Origin: Symsagittifera roscoffensis
Taxonomy: Eukaryota > Xenacoelomorpha > Acoela > Convolutidae
Reading direction: 5' to 3'
DNA length: 64,000 nt
NCBI RefSeq assembly: GCF_963678635.1
Contig: NC_087070.1
Span: 10,884,539-10,948,538, forward strand
Both the position numbers and the translations under genes were made by a program. The notes under the pieces are model-generated. The model saw only the letters and a program-made list of their open reading frames with translations, had not been told where the DNA came from and did no database searches. Positions 1-11,738 of the stretch are shown piece after piece (the stretch's first letter is position 1; the number at the start of each line of letters is the position of its first letter).

Positions 1-660
1 AATAGGTTCCCTCAAGTATTGAGATTTGCTACAGCTTTCTGGTGATGAGTTTAGTATGTTATGTTTTTTGGCGCATAATTTTCCAGAAAATCAATTTTGA
101 AAGCTTCTATACAGTGATATATTATCTGATATACAGTGATGTATTAAAATGTGCGAGTTTTCATGATGATGTTTCCGATTGAAGTTTAGAAAATGTGTTT
201 TTTTTTTCAATTTTTTCTGAGACATACACCTCGGTTTTATAACACCATATTCAACTCCCGGTGATGAGTGAGACCACTGAGTTTTATAAGAAAATTTTAC
301 TTTTGTTTTTTAAGCTAGGGTATGGACATCCTCGTTTTTTTATGTTTATTTAGTTAAGCGGCGTCGTGGAAGTTAAAATCCTTACTATGCTTTTTTCAAC
401 TTGCGGGGGTTTTTCTTTTCTTAAAAGCGTCAATTTTGCTTAGACAAACAGAAATGACAAGCTTTGGCTAAAACAAAAATTTTTTGAAAATCATTTTCTC
501 ATTTTTGACACCTGAAATTGCTGCGAAGCAAAATTAAATTTACTCTGAAATTTGTATAACCCAGAATATCAATTCCAAAAATTAGCCTAATTTAGCTCTG
601 TCTCAGCCATCTCTTTTCACAATCATCCTTTTGCACAAGAGGTTTTATGAAATTTTTTTT
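1..660. other. AT-rich sequence, no feature seen
   Basis: There is no reading frame of note and no recognisable element. The stretch ends at the left edge of the 2.24-kb tandem duplication. Confidence 0.5.
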
Positions 661-1194
661 GAAAAAGATCATAATTCTTAGTTAGTGGATCTTTAACAAA
701 ATGTTGGGTATACATATTTCCTAGAGGGATCTTCTGAAAACATTAGCCATGAAGCAAACAGAATTCAATCATAAAAAACCTCTCTTCCAATTGATAAATC
801 ATAACAATCGCCTTCATTTTTGATTTTTATTCTCAAAAACTCTCTTTAAAATTATTTATCTCAGTGTTCAAAAATCACGAAAACAACAAATCTTAAGTTC
901 TGGATCTTAAAAACTTCTGGGTGGGCATCTCCTTAAAAGTAAATTTTTAATAAGAATAGCCATGAAGCAAACAAAACATCGACTCCGACTTATATGCTCC
1001 GACAATCATAACATTCACATTTCTTTTCGAATTGAATGACCCTATTTTTTTCTAGAAAGTTTTTCTCCCACTATTTAAGAATAAACTTTACGAAGTTTAC
1101 AAAGTTCTTTAAAAAGCTAAAAACTTTTAAAAACTAAAATTTTTATTGAGAGTTCCAAACCTAATATTTTGAACATTTGATAAAAATTTTTGCA

Positions 1195-2515
1195 ACATTT
1201 TCATATGCGTTTTTTGATCAAAACTAAAGTAGAAAAACCATCTCAAGTTTCAAGCTTTCTGAACAAAATTCTGGACAATGCTACTGCTCAGCTGCATCTT
1301 GTTGCAGCCAGTCAAGTCAAAGTGTAGCTACGAAAAATCTTCTTATAAAAAACTTAATTTCACTTTTATTTTGCATTGCTTTCATCATTGTAACATAGGA
1401 GAGACGGCAACAGGTCGTTACTAATGAAACAAATATTTTCCAACCACGAAATGTTTAAATTTTTGTGAAAAAATATGTTGCGAGCAAGCAACAGTTCTTA
1501 AGCTACTAATTGGATCATCGGACAACCGATAAGAACTAGGTCTAGCTCGAAAGAATTTTTGAAATGATGATAACACTATTTAATTTGGGGATGAAGTCCT
1601 ATTTGTCGACTGAACGTATTGAATCGTATTTGTAAATGGAAATTTTTGTAGCATTACGAGGCCAAACTGTGCACTGGGTAGGCGCACAATTTTATGTTTG
1701 TATGTTCCTGGAATCCAGGGACAAGTCTTTAAACATGTTAAAATTTTGTCGGGACGATAAAAGGAAAGTAAAGATCAAAAGAAGAACAAAGGGAGCGTTC
1801 TTGTTGCCGATTCCACTTGCAATGCACAAAATGCACAGTTTGGCCTCATAATGAGCTCTACATATCTTCTCAGTTTGCGTTAGTGATTGATTTTTTTTTG
1901 ATATTTTGATTTATGGATTTGATTAAACTGAGTTTGAATCTTTTACTAGAAGAAACATCAAAGATAATCAGATACTTAGTGTCGTTATTGAAAAAATTTT
2001 CAATCAAATCAAAGTTTATTTCACTTTTAGATTTGAAAGGTTACGTCTATAAGTTTTTCTCAAGTTTGCTCTCTCTCAGTTTTTGAGTTTTATCATTTGG
2101 AAACATTTTTTGAAAAGTTTTGCAAGAACCTTAAGATTCTAAAAAAATAAACCGTTCCACGCTGATATTCGTTTTTCCAAGATTTTTATTTCCGTTTTGT
2201 GATCAACACGAAATAGGAAAAATCATCTCATGTCTGCGAACCTCTGGATAATTCAATTGCTCAGCTGAATTTTGTAATCAAGTCAAGTAAAAATTAGAAT
2301 GCAATGTCTGCGAAAACCTTCTTTAGAAAAAATCGAAAACACTCGTTAAATTACATTGCTTTCGTTGTTGTAATATTGGAGCGCCAATGAAAAGTCGCTT
2401 CTAAAAAAATAATTAGATGGCGAATAAAAAAACTCGAACAAGCAGCAAACCCTTGGCTTTTCTTTTTCTTTTTTGACAAAAGGTTGAAGTTTGGTCTAGC
2501 TCGAAAGAGCTTAAT
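1195..2515. repeat. Old diverged direct repeat inside the 2.24-kb unit
   Basis: About 1195-1560 and 2155-2515 share a series of matching words in the same order: TTGATCA near the start, a CTGGA(C/T)AAT...TGCTCAGCTG block, then CAAGTCAAG, GCGAAAA-like and TTGCTTTC blocks, ending in GGTCTAGCTCGAAAGA. The spacing is about 960 bases. The two arms are clearly diverged, so this duplication is much older than the 2.24-kb one that now contains it. A further weak pair lies at about 680-890 and 890-1100, both with GCCATGAAGCAAACA. Confidence 0.6.
1652..1853. mobile_element. MITE-like hairpin element (copy A)
   Basis: The ends form an inverted repeat: CATTACGAGGCCAAACTGTG at the left pairs with CACAGTTTGGCCTCATAATG at the right, with one mismatch. 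The element is about 200 bp. If TA is taken as the target duplication, as for Tc1/mariner-type MITEs, the terminal repeat is (C/T)GAGGCCAAACTGTGCA. The interior can be read as 71 codons without a stop, but the reading frame spans the whole hairpin and resembles no known protein, so I do not call it a gene. The assignment to a transposon superfamily is inference. Confidence 0.5.
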
Positions 2516-2898
2516 TCTACCTTTAAAATTCGGTACTTATAGTTTCTCATAAGTAAATAAATAATAACACTGAATAAGACTTCCAACTGTTTTCGAACTG
2601 CTCTGGAGCCAATAACTTATTGAGTTCACTTAAAAAAAATTTCCATGTCTTGCCACTCCATACCACTCATTTAAACTCCCATTGTGTCTTCCATCGATTT
2701 ATTTTCAAAAAAACTGAGTCACTTCAGCAATGTAAAGTAGACATTCTAGAATTATCTAGAGAAAACTGATGAACTAGCTTCTGTGATTTTTTGTTATCTC
2801 TTTTCCACATTTATTTACTTGTTCAAAAGCCATGTTGCTTTTAACACTCGCAATTTTCAAATTTCGTTAGCACGATGATTGTGAAGTTGTTCTCTTAT

Positions 2899-5138
2899 GA
2901 AAAAGATCATAATTCTTAGTTAGTGGATCTTTAACAAAATGTTGGGTATACATATTTCCTAGAGGGATCTTCTGAAAACATTAGCCATGAAGCAAACAGA
3001 ATTCAATCATAAAAAACCTCTCTTCCAATTGATAAATCATAACAATCGCCTTCATTTTTGATTTTTATTCTCAAAAACTCTCTTTAAAATTATTTATCTC
3101 AGTGTTCAAAAATCACGAAAACAACAAATCTTAAGTTCTGGATCTTAAAAACTTCTGGGTGGGCATCTCCTTAAAAGTAAATTTTTAATAAGAATAGCCA
3201 TGAAGCAAACAAAACATCGACTCCGACTTATATGCTCCGACAATCATAACATTCACATTTCTTTTCGAATTGAATGACCTTATTTTTTTCTAGAAAGTTT
3301 TTCTCCCACCATTTAAGAATAAACTTTACGAAGTTTACAAAGTTCTTTAAAAAGCTAAAAACTTTTAAAAACTAAAATTTTTAGTGAGAGTTCCAAACCT
3401 AATATTTTGAACATTTGATAAAAATTTTTGCAACATTTTCATATGCGTTTTTTGATCAAAACTAAAGTAGAAAAACCATCTCAAGTTTCAAGCTTTCTGA
3501 ACAAAATTCTGGACAATGCTACTGCTCAGCTGCATCTTGTTGCAGCCAGTCAAGTCAAAGTGTAGTTACGAAAAATCTTCTTATAAAAAACTTAATTTCA
3601 CTTTTATTTTGCATTGCTTTCATCATTGTAACATAGGAGAGACGGCAACAGGTCGTTACTAATGAAACAAATATTTTCCAACCACGAAATGTTTAAATTT
3701 TTGTGAAAAAATATGTTGCGAGCAAGCAACAGTTCTTAAGCTACTAATTGGATCATCGGACAACCGATAAGAACTAGGTCTAGCTCGAAAGAATTTTTGA
3801 AATGATGATAACACTATTTAATTTGGGGATGAAGTCCTATTTGTCGACTGAACGTATTGAATCGTATTTGTAAATGGAAATTTTTGTAGCATTACGAGGC
3901 CAAACTGTGCACTGGATAGGCGCACAATTTTATGTTTGTATGTTCCTGGAATCCAGGGACAAGTCTTTAAACATGTTAAAATTTTGTCGGGACGATAAAA
4001 GGAAAGTAAAGATCAAAAGAAGAACAAAGGGAGCGTTCTTGTTGCCGATTCCACTTGCAATGCACAAAATGCACAGTTTGGCCTCATAATGAGCTCTACA
4101 TATCTTCTCAGTTTGCGTTAGTGATTGATTTTTTTTTGATATTTTGATTTATGGATTTGATTAAACTGAGTTTGAATCTTTTACTAGAAGAAACATCAAA
4201 GATAATCAGATACTTAGTGTCGTTATTGAAAAAAATTTCAATCAAATCAAAGTTTATTTCACTTTTAGATTTGAAAGGTTACGTCTATAAGTTTTTCTCA
4301 AGTTTGCTCTCTCTCAGTTTTTGAGTTTTATCATTTGGAAACATTTTTTGAAAAGTTTTGCAAGAACCTTAAGATTCTAAAAAAATAAACTGTTCCACGC
4401 TGATATTCGTTTTTCCAAGATTTTTATTTCCGTTTTGTGATCAACACGAAATAGGAAAAATCATCTCATGTCTGCGAACCTCTGGATAATTCAATTGCTC
4501 AGCTGCATTTTGTAATCAAGTCAAGTAAAAATTAGAATGCAATGTCTGCGAAAACCTTCTTTAGAAAAAATCGAAAACACTCGTTAAATTACATTGCTTT
4601 CGTTGTTGTAATATTGGAGCGCCAATGAAAAGTCGCTTCTAAAAAAATAATTAGATGGCGAATAAAAAAACTCGAACAAGCAGCAAACCCTTGGCTTTTC
4701 TTTTTCTTTTTTGACAAAAGGTTGAAGTTTGGTCTAGCTCGAAAGAGCTTAATTCTACCTTTAAAAATCGGTACTTATAGTTTCTCATAAGTAAATAAAT
4801 AATAACACTGAATAAGACTTCCAACTGTTTTCGAACTGCTCTGGAGCCAATAACTTATTGAGTTCACTTAAAAAAAAAATTCCATGTCTTGCCACTCCAT
4901 ACCACTCATTTAAACTCCCATTTTGTCTTCCATCAATTTATTTTCAAAAAAACTGAGTCACTTCAGCAATGTAAAGTAGACATTCTAGAATTATCTAGAG
5001 AAAAATGATGAACTAGCTTCTGTGATTTTTTTGTTATCTCTTTTCCACATTTATTTACTTGTTCAAAAGCCATGTTGCTTTTAACACTCGCAATTTTCAA
5101 ATTTCGTTAGCACGATGATTGTGAAGTTGTTCTCTTAT
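2899..5138. repeat. 2.24-kb tandem duplication, copy B
   Basis: This is the second copy of the 661-2898 unit. Differences include G/A changes inside the small hairpin element and an A-run length change near 4870. Sequence to the right of 5138 continues without a break from this copy, so it keeps the ancestral right flank. Confidence 0.93.
3890..4091. mobile_element. MITE-like hairpin element (copy B)
   Basis: This is the same hairpin as at 1652-1853, carried along in the second copy of the tandem duplication. It differs at one base in the left part (GGGTAGG versus GGATAGG). Confidence 0.5.
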
Positions 5139-5345
5139 GAAAATTCATTCGCATAACATTTTTTTTCTTTTTTTGTTCGTAATCTTTTTTAAAAAGAAAT
5201 AAATTTACCATAGATAAATTTTCGGCAAATTGGAGGGAAGCAATTTCGTGGAAATTGTAACCTCTCAATCGCATTTCCGAATTTTTTGTCTGGTTCAGAT
5301 ACACATCTTTCAGATAAATTTCTTCAGGTAAATTTGGTAAGGATC
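5069..5345. repeat. Diverged direct repeat, left member
   Basis: This stretch starts GCCATGTTGCTTTTAACACT and is followed by a series of matching words ending near TTTCAGATAAATTTCTTCAGGTAA. It is repeated in diverged form at 6750-7015, with the same opening GCCATGTTGCTTT and an ATTGGAGG block in the same order. The left end of this repeat also lies inside both copies of the 2.24-kb unit. Confidence 0.5.
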
Positions 5346-6749
5346 TCAAAGTTTTTACTGAATCAGGCACTAGAAACAAGATCAACAGTAGCAAAATCCA
5401 TGCCTAGTGACCGACAGAACGACAAAAAGTTTACCTCCAAACTAAGCTTTTTCTACAGCTCTTTTTCATTAATTTTCCCCAAAATTAGTTTTTTTCGAGA
5501 TATTTGATTTTTTCGAGATACTTTTTTTGAGTTATAGTGCTCTTTCCATTTTTGATATGGTTGATTTCAAAATCACATTACTTGTAAAAGGTGGTTGTAT
5601 CTATTCCGGAACATTTCAAGATCTTTTTTTCAACAATGCTGAACTTTGTCTTGCGATCAATTCGTATTTGAATTAAAAAGTAGTTTTTTGTCATCTTATC
5701 GAGATTTTTAACTGAAACAAACTTTTCAGCCGTTTAATTTACACGCAATTTACTTCTAGCAATAAACATTTTACCATATTCTGTTCCCTTGTGAACACAA
5801 TTTTTTTAGGCATGCTTGCAGGTGACTACTATTTTTTATATTGCTTTCAAAGCGTTATATTGCTTCGTCATAGCGTTTTGTCTATGATTTCCAAGATCTT
5901 GAGTTCTTTGTTTTAATTTTATGAATCAACAAAATTTCGCCCGAAATTTATGAATTAACAAAAGAACGGATTCATACTGAACTCTTCCGAAAGTTCATTA
6001 TTAATGTGTTCATGATTTCCGAGAATTGTTTCATTGCTCACCGACGACAAGTTCGTTTCATTTGATGTTTCGGCTTCACGAGGAAATAACTCATTGATGC
6101 TGTCAGCAATTGTTTTACGAATAGCCAAGTAGGGACTTCGATCCCTCTCAAACTAAAAATAGAAATTGATTTCCTATACAAAAGTACTAGAAAAAGCATA
6201 CTTTTGAGTAAGATAAAAAAACGTTTGCAAAACTGGCATTTAATTGAAACTTTTGGAGAAAAAATGTGAAACGCGTGAACTGAAGATAATTTTTATTTGA
6301 TACAAATTCAGTTTTTTGTCGAAAATGTTTTTACAAGAGCGACTGTTTTGTGAAATATTATTTCTACAAGTAAATATGGTGTTACTAGTTCCATTTTTGA
6401 TTTTATCTTCTGCCAACTGTTCTGATAGCAATATCGTTGATGCCAAGTCCACTTATAATTTTTTCTCAGTTCTTGCATGTGAAAAAACACTGAAAATTTT
6501 TCTGATTTTCTTGTAAAAATTTTTTAGTAAGTATAACTTACAAAAGATTATCCGAAAACTTACAGAAAAAAAACTACTTGTAATAATCTCAAAGACACAG
6601 AATGGAAATCATTTTGACACTGCTGTCAAAAATTTAGTTTTTGCGACGACTGATTTTTTCCACTGAGACTTTTTGTGAACTTCAAGTAACCAATTCATAA
6701 GTTGTTTATCTTAAAAAAGATAATCTGATGGGGTCCTTTAATTCGTAAG
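5346..6749. other. AT-rich non-coding sequence
   Basis: Only reading frames of 60-73 codons occur, on both strands and overlapping one another, with T/A-dominated composition. I see no domain, RNA gene or element border here. Confidence 0.4.
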
Positions 6750-7015
6750 CCATGTTGCTTTATACACTTGCAATTTTTTGTTTTTGTTGGCATTATGATT
6801 ACTTTAATGCTGCTGGGATATAAGACTGGATCTGAGTTCATTCGCTTAATAATTATTTTTCTTTCTTTTTTGAATAAAATTAAACTACCCGTAGTAAAGT
6901 TTTGCTACATTGGAGGTTACAAATTTTTTGAAATTGCAACTTCTCATCCGCCTTTCAGATCTTTCATCTCTTTTCTTTCATAAATTTTCCTTGGTCAACT
7001 ACAACTCTTAAGGTA
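6750..7015. repeat. Diverged direct repeat, right member
   Basis: This is the partner of 5069-5345 at a distance of about 1.68 kb. It contains a 71-codon hydrophobic reading frame that is probably accidental, because the partner copy does not preserve it. Confidence 0.5.
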
Positions 7016-7424
7016 AGAATTTTTTGACTTCTGATTTTAAAGCGTGCAAAGTGTTTCTAGTATAGTATTTTTTTGTTTGAACTCCGACCAGTAAACCGAA
7101 AGTCAGTTTTTTGTTCACTGATTTCTCCAGATATACTTTTTTTAATTAATTCAATTTTCTATTATGAAACACAAATACAAATCATTGCTTAAAAATTGTA
7201 GCTATTTTTATTAAAGAGCTGCCAAACAGCAAGTAGTTTTTGCAAATTTTAGTTTTTTTTACATAGTATTACTCGTTTTTTATATGCAACCTCTGTCTGA
7301 TGGCAAAATTTAGACCATCTAAAGGTTTTTTTATATTGGTTTATTATTCCGACTTTTCAAGATGGGATGGAATGTTTGAGTTGGTGTGTTTTTTTGATTT
7401 TACCAAACTGGTGACCGGCACACA

Positions 7425-7605
7425 AGACAACAGCCGCTCAGGCGACAACCGTTTTTGATCAAAAATTGAGAAGACGCTACAGGCATTTCTAAACATTGTA
7501 ATTTTGTGAATTTTAAGTCGCATAAATTCGAATTGCTCGTTTTACATATAATAACGCTTATTTGTCGTCTTAAAGTCTTGTCGCCTTAATGGCAGGTCGT
7601 TTTTC
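7425..7605. mobile_element. Possible short inverted-repeat element
   Basis: GCCGCTCAGGCGACAA near 7430-7448 is mirrored by TTGTCGCCTTAATGGC near 7574-7592, giving an imperfect inverted repeat around about 130 bp. No clear target duplication is visible. This could be a decayed MITE or chance. Confidence 0.25.
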
Positions 7606-8382
7606 ACCTAGCACTAACCGAACTGTTTTGGATTGGAGGTTTTTTGTGATTTTTAACAGTCTTTTTGACTTGAGTTCAAATACTAAGAGATGTTTAACTT
7701 ATTATAATTTTTTCGTAAAATTATATGGGTGTGAAAATTGTCATTTTGACTATTATTGGTGACTTAACACGCGATAAATGTAGTTGTTTCGTTGCACTGA
7801 GACGTTTATCTTTTGACTATTTTATCGTTGGACTGAGCAGAATGTTTATCAGGCTAAAAATCATTGCTAGGTGTGAAATAAAAGTACTTACGCTAGGTAG
7901 CATATGAGGAGATTTTTTCTTTTTTCTTTTTCTTATTTCATTTTTTTCTTCTTTAAAATCTTTGTCGTTTTTTTTTTCATTTTCTTCAGAACAATGACTT
8001 ATTCCTTGGACTTAATGGGCAGTCGAAACATTCAAAGCTTTGTCACGACACTAACAGTCTTGCTATCAGCACAAAAAACCGGCTCTTTGCTATAACAAAA
8101 AAAAAATTGCCTTCGTTGCTTACACCTAATCGATTATATTCAACAAAAGTTCTCAGTTTTTAGCTTATTGACTATAATGGCAAAACTTTGTCAATCAATT
8201 TATTCTATGCGAGAAAATTCGGGCAAGTAGTCATTCGCTCACCTCCAGATGACTGTCTGTTTTGCGTCACTTCTGAATCGATGTCTCTAAACAAAGCATT
8301 GAAAAAGCCCGTGAAGCTCAAGTTGATTACAAAAAAAATTATTTTGTGGCGACAACATGTGAAATGTCTTTTCTTTTTTCAG

Positions 8383-8497
8383 CTGGGACAATTTTGTGCT
8401 GGCAAGCGAGCACGTAGATCTAGTGCGAAACATTCTTCCAACAGCGAAAATTCGACGAGACGAAAATGGAGCAATGGAAGATTGGTATTTGAAACAG
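8383..8497 (+). CDS. Candidate internal exon of an unknown gene
   Basis: A pyrimidine tract ending TTCTTTTTTCAG directly precedes this 115-base open segment, and AACAG/GT closes it. In the frame starting with the second base it reads 38 codons without a stop, beginning WDNFVLASEHVDLVRNILPT and ending DWYLKQ. Its base composition (GTG, CTG, GAG, CAC, GTA) is markedly less AT-rich than the surroundings, which is what an exon would look like. I do not recognise the protein family. A longer reading frame in another phase runs through it from 8188, but its amino-acid content is unlike a folded protein. An exon of a fragmented or undetected host gene is the best reading; chance cannot be excluded. 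Confidence 0.35.
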
Positions 8498-8624
8498 GTT
8501 GCATACCCCTACTATTATTGAGATCTGGCTTTCGAAGCATTGCAATCAGAGTTTTTTTTACAATAGTGCCTGGTTTTGGCTTTCTGCCTTTTTTGACTTC
8601 ATGCACTCAAGTTTTTTCCCTTCA

Positions 8625-8672
8625 GTGGCCGTATTTTTGTGCGCAATATTTTAATGTTTTACCATATTTTTA
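8625..8672 (+). CDS. Candidate terminal exon following 8383-8497
   Basis: A tract ending TTTTTTCCCTTCAG precedes a segment that, in phase with the upstream candidate exon, reads 15 codons and then stops (TAG at 8670-8672). The intervening intron would be 127 bases with GT/AG ends. The evidence is only splice-signal shape and phase compatibility, so this is weak. Confidence 0.2.
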
Positions 8673-9500
8673 GTTATGTGGGTTTGAAGTTTGTGCGTCG
8701 TTTTTTTTTGCAAAAAACACACAACACCCCGCAATGGCAAAACTGAGGTTACAATGATGTTAATCAATTTTTTAAAAAATTTTATGCAAGTAAAAATTCG
8801 AGTTAATGTAATTCAATTAGACAATAAAATGGATAATATAGTGAATTTATACAAGTAAGAAAAATCTAATAAACACCTAGACAATTGATTTTTTTTTGCG
8901 GAAAAAATCTGTTTAGAATTTGTATAGAATCCGTATAAAATCAATCAAAATCAATTGTAATACACTTTCCAAAAAAATCGATTGTATTGTCTCAAAAATG
9001 GGTTAAAACGTCAAAAAAAATGATTTTTTCTTGAACTTAAAAGAATGAAAGGCAATCTGGACAATTACAGCTGCGCAATAAAATGAAAAGAAAAGTTGGA
9101 AAAAGTTTAGTTTAAGAATAAACAAAAACCAGTGGAAATCTTTCTGAAATCCAACTGATCGATCCATAACCGAGAAAAGACCGATTGGATGAAACTTTTC
9201 ATTCAATCGATAACATTTAGTTTTTGTCGACGATTGTTGAACATCAAAAACCCATTGATTCAGTAACAAGTAAAATTGACACCAATTAACAATTTTTTTT
9301 CGTTCCCCTCCCCCTTGTGGTGCCTAGTGGATAACTGAAAGTCCAATACAGATCCAATATTGAAGTAGTTTGGTAAGTTTTATCTGTATCTGTTTGAATT
9401 ATTTAGTGAGCATATATAACTAAAAAGCATCAGTCATTAGGTACTCACAGGGATCGAGTTCACGGGCCCTAAGGCCCCTCGTAGAGGCGTCCCATAAGGT
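8673..9500. other. AT-rich spacer, no feature seen
   Basis: The spacer holds several TCAATTGAT- and ACAATTGAT-like words and A/T runs. No reading frame resembles a known protein. A GC-rich border (GGGCCCTAAGGCCCCTCG, near 9465) leads into the LINE fragment. Confidence 0.4.
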
Positions 9501-9506
9501 AGACTT

Positions 9507-10740
9507 TTACAGTTTAAGTTGACGAGAAAGAAAAGGCAGGAAAAGGCGCCAATATTTTTTCGTCCTTTCCACGAGTCCTTCGGCAGTTTCGATGGCTCTC
9601 GTAACCTGGCTGATCCTCATTTGGAAGGACTTGATCTCCTCGTTGTGTGTATCCATCCACGGGTTCAGGTTTGTCTTTTCCACATGACCGCAAATGTTTT
9701 TCCCGCCTCTCTCACTTTTTTGATTAGATCTTTCCACGTCATCTCAGAACGACTCAATGCCTCGCCAACCGATGTCCGAAACTGCTGTTTCGTGGCCGGG
9801 TCCCTCAGCTTGTCCCAGTTGATGTTTGTGCTTCTCTGCTGTCTCCTCTCGGGCTCCTTCCTCGGTTTCTGCAGCCAGCACTCCATCATCTTTGGTTTGT
9901 GGTCAGACAGTGTCCGGCTCGTCGTCTCTGTTCTCACGTTCTTCACCAAACGGCTACGTTGGTTTTGTCTTGTCATGAAACCGTCTATCTCGTGCCCGCT
10001 TTTCCTAGCTGGGCATTTCCAAGTTCCCCTCTTCTTGTGTCGGAAGAAAGAGTTTGTCCACCCCAGTTTGTGTTCATGACACCAATTTATCAAGTCGTTG
10101 CCCGCGGCGTTCGTGTTGCCAAGGCCGTATGCTCCGGCCACCTTGTCCTGTGTCCTCCTATTTGTGTCGCCTATGCTAGAGTTCCAGTCACCTCCGATGA
10201 TCAGTTTTATGTGCTTGTCGCATCCGAGGATCTGTTCGTTCAGTTCTTCCCTGTAACTCGCGAACTCCACAGGGTCGGCGTTCCACAGTGGCTGGTACGC
10301 AGCGACAAACTTGACCCCATCCGCATCCACTGACGTGCTTCTCTCGCCATGTTTTCGTCTGTATCCTTGGTCCTTCCAATTTGTCACCCAAACGTCTCTC
10401 AGAAAGATGCCGCTCTTCTTGCCGTGCACTAGGACCCCGTACAAGTCTCCCGACTTGATCCATTGGAGACCTTCCGCCTCTTCGTGAAGCTCCGTGAATA
10501 GGATGACCTCCACCTCTCTCTTTGTCGCCTCTTTCAGAATTTCGGCGAAGCGGTTTCTCCTCGGGAAAGTGACTCTCGCCCTTTGCATGTTCCACGTCCA
10601 AATGATGGTCGCTTTCCTCTTCCCCATCATCGTAGCTCTGTCCAACCCCTTTGGTTTCTTCTTGTTTGTCTCTCTTCTCTTCCTTTCCGTCTTTGTTCTT
10701 TCCTCGTCTCGCCTGCGGGGCCTGGATTTTGTTCGATGTC
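9507..10740 (-). pseudogene. Truncated LINE (non-LTR retrotransposon), APE-type endonuclease
   Basis: The minus-strand frame 10645-9665 (326 codons) is an endonuclease/exonuclease/phosphatase fold as found at the start of LINE ORF2. In order I see the WNMQRA motif (Asn19), TEL (Glu52), YQP (Tyr117), GGDWNSSIGD (Asp153, Asn155), TWKCP then EIDGF (Asp221), and SDHKP (Asp248, His249), so the metal-binding and catalytic set is complete. Upstream, in another frame, lies a Lys/Arg/Glu-rich stretch (10740-10600) that probably belonged to the same protein before a frameshift. Downstream, a second frameshift near 9680 moves the linker after the endonuclease into the 9737-9507 frame. No reverse transcriptase follows, so the element is truncated and inactive. 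The family within LINEs is not resolved. Confidence 0.88.
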
Positions 10741-10963
10741 GTTGACCAGTCTTAGCCAGCTCAACACCCTGCTGTGTCGCCTGGAAAATTTGAGTATCGC
10801 CTTGACTGTCCGTCGGGATCGGCTACTTCCCTTCGGTTTGATAGCGGGTATCGGTCCGAGGGTGTGGCCTAGGCCATCGTCAACCCCGGACCTTGCTCCC
10901 CCCCTGGACTGAATTTTGATTTCTGCGCTCCTCCCCTCTTGCCGAGACCAGTCCTCGAGTAGC

Positions 10964-11203
<240 letters not shown>

Positions 11204-11333
11204 CTTCATACTGCACGTGATGCTGCCTGTGCTCTTCATGATAGTAGTTTAAAAATACAAAACATCAAACTTAAAAAAATAGACGAAAGGAACCTTTACG
11301 GAAAAAGTTGAGTCTCAACAAGAACAGCCTAAA

Positions 11334-11738
11334 TTGTTCATAGAAAAGATTACAGAGTTTAAGGGGTCTTTTGAATCACTTTGTAACAACAAAGACATAG
11401 AAACATTTACCACAGAGATGGAGAAAGGATCAGCTTCTGCTGAGAAAATTATTCGTTTTTTGAAAAATCGTATTCGTGAACACTTACATCGAAAATGTAC
11501 CTCCTCAAAACCTTGAAAATTTGCAAGTTTTGTCAGTGCAACTGATTTGAGAACGAATTATGACACAAATCTTGCCCAAACAAAGAAACTAAAAAAGATG
11601 TTCTTCGCGTGGTTTTATAGGGAGCAGAACAGTCATTGCAAAAGTTTTGACATCCGAAGCTATAGTTTGTTGCTTTTGTTAGACTTGCCAAAGACGACAT
11701 ACTTTTCGCAAAGGTTACAAACAATCCTTCACCGATAA
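11334..11738 (+). pseudogene. Unidentified frames at the left of the Polinton remnant
   Basis: Two adjacent plus-strand frames occur, 11334-11516 (60 codons, Glu/Lys-rich and probably helical) and 11547-11738 (63 codons). A third phase across 11600-11700 also gives a protein-like segment (GSRTVIAKVLTSEA), which suggests a coding sequence with several frameshifts. They lie upstream of and on the same strand as the capsid gene, where Polintons carry other virion genes, but I recognise no family. Confidence 0.3.

Larger units (their letters stand above)
661..2898. repeat. 2.24-kb tandem duplication, copy A
   Basis: This block is repeated head-to-tail directly after itself with an offset of 2238 bases. 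Only scattered single-base differences and a few homopolymer length changes separate the copies. The left boundary is the run starting GAAAAAGATC, and the junction with copy B falls in CTCTTATGA/AAAAGATC. No protein-coding content is recognised. The near identity means either a recent duplication or an assembly that kept two haplotypes side by side. Confidence 0.93.

Noticed and set aside
1636-1851. A 71-codon gene duplicated in the tandem repeat
   Set aside because: The frame coincides with a hairpin element and shows no family resemblance; its duplication is explained by the 2.24-kb unit.
8188-8673. A 161-codon frame as a gene
   Set aside because: It starts without an ATG, crosses likely intron-exon borders in the wrong phase, and its sequence is unlike a folded protein; a different phase of 8383-8497 looks better.
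9519-10333. Plus-strand frames of 144-186 codons over the LINE
   Set aside because: They are antisense shadows of the endonuclease frame on the minus strand.
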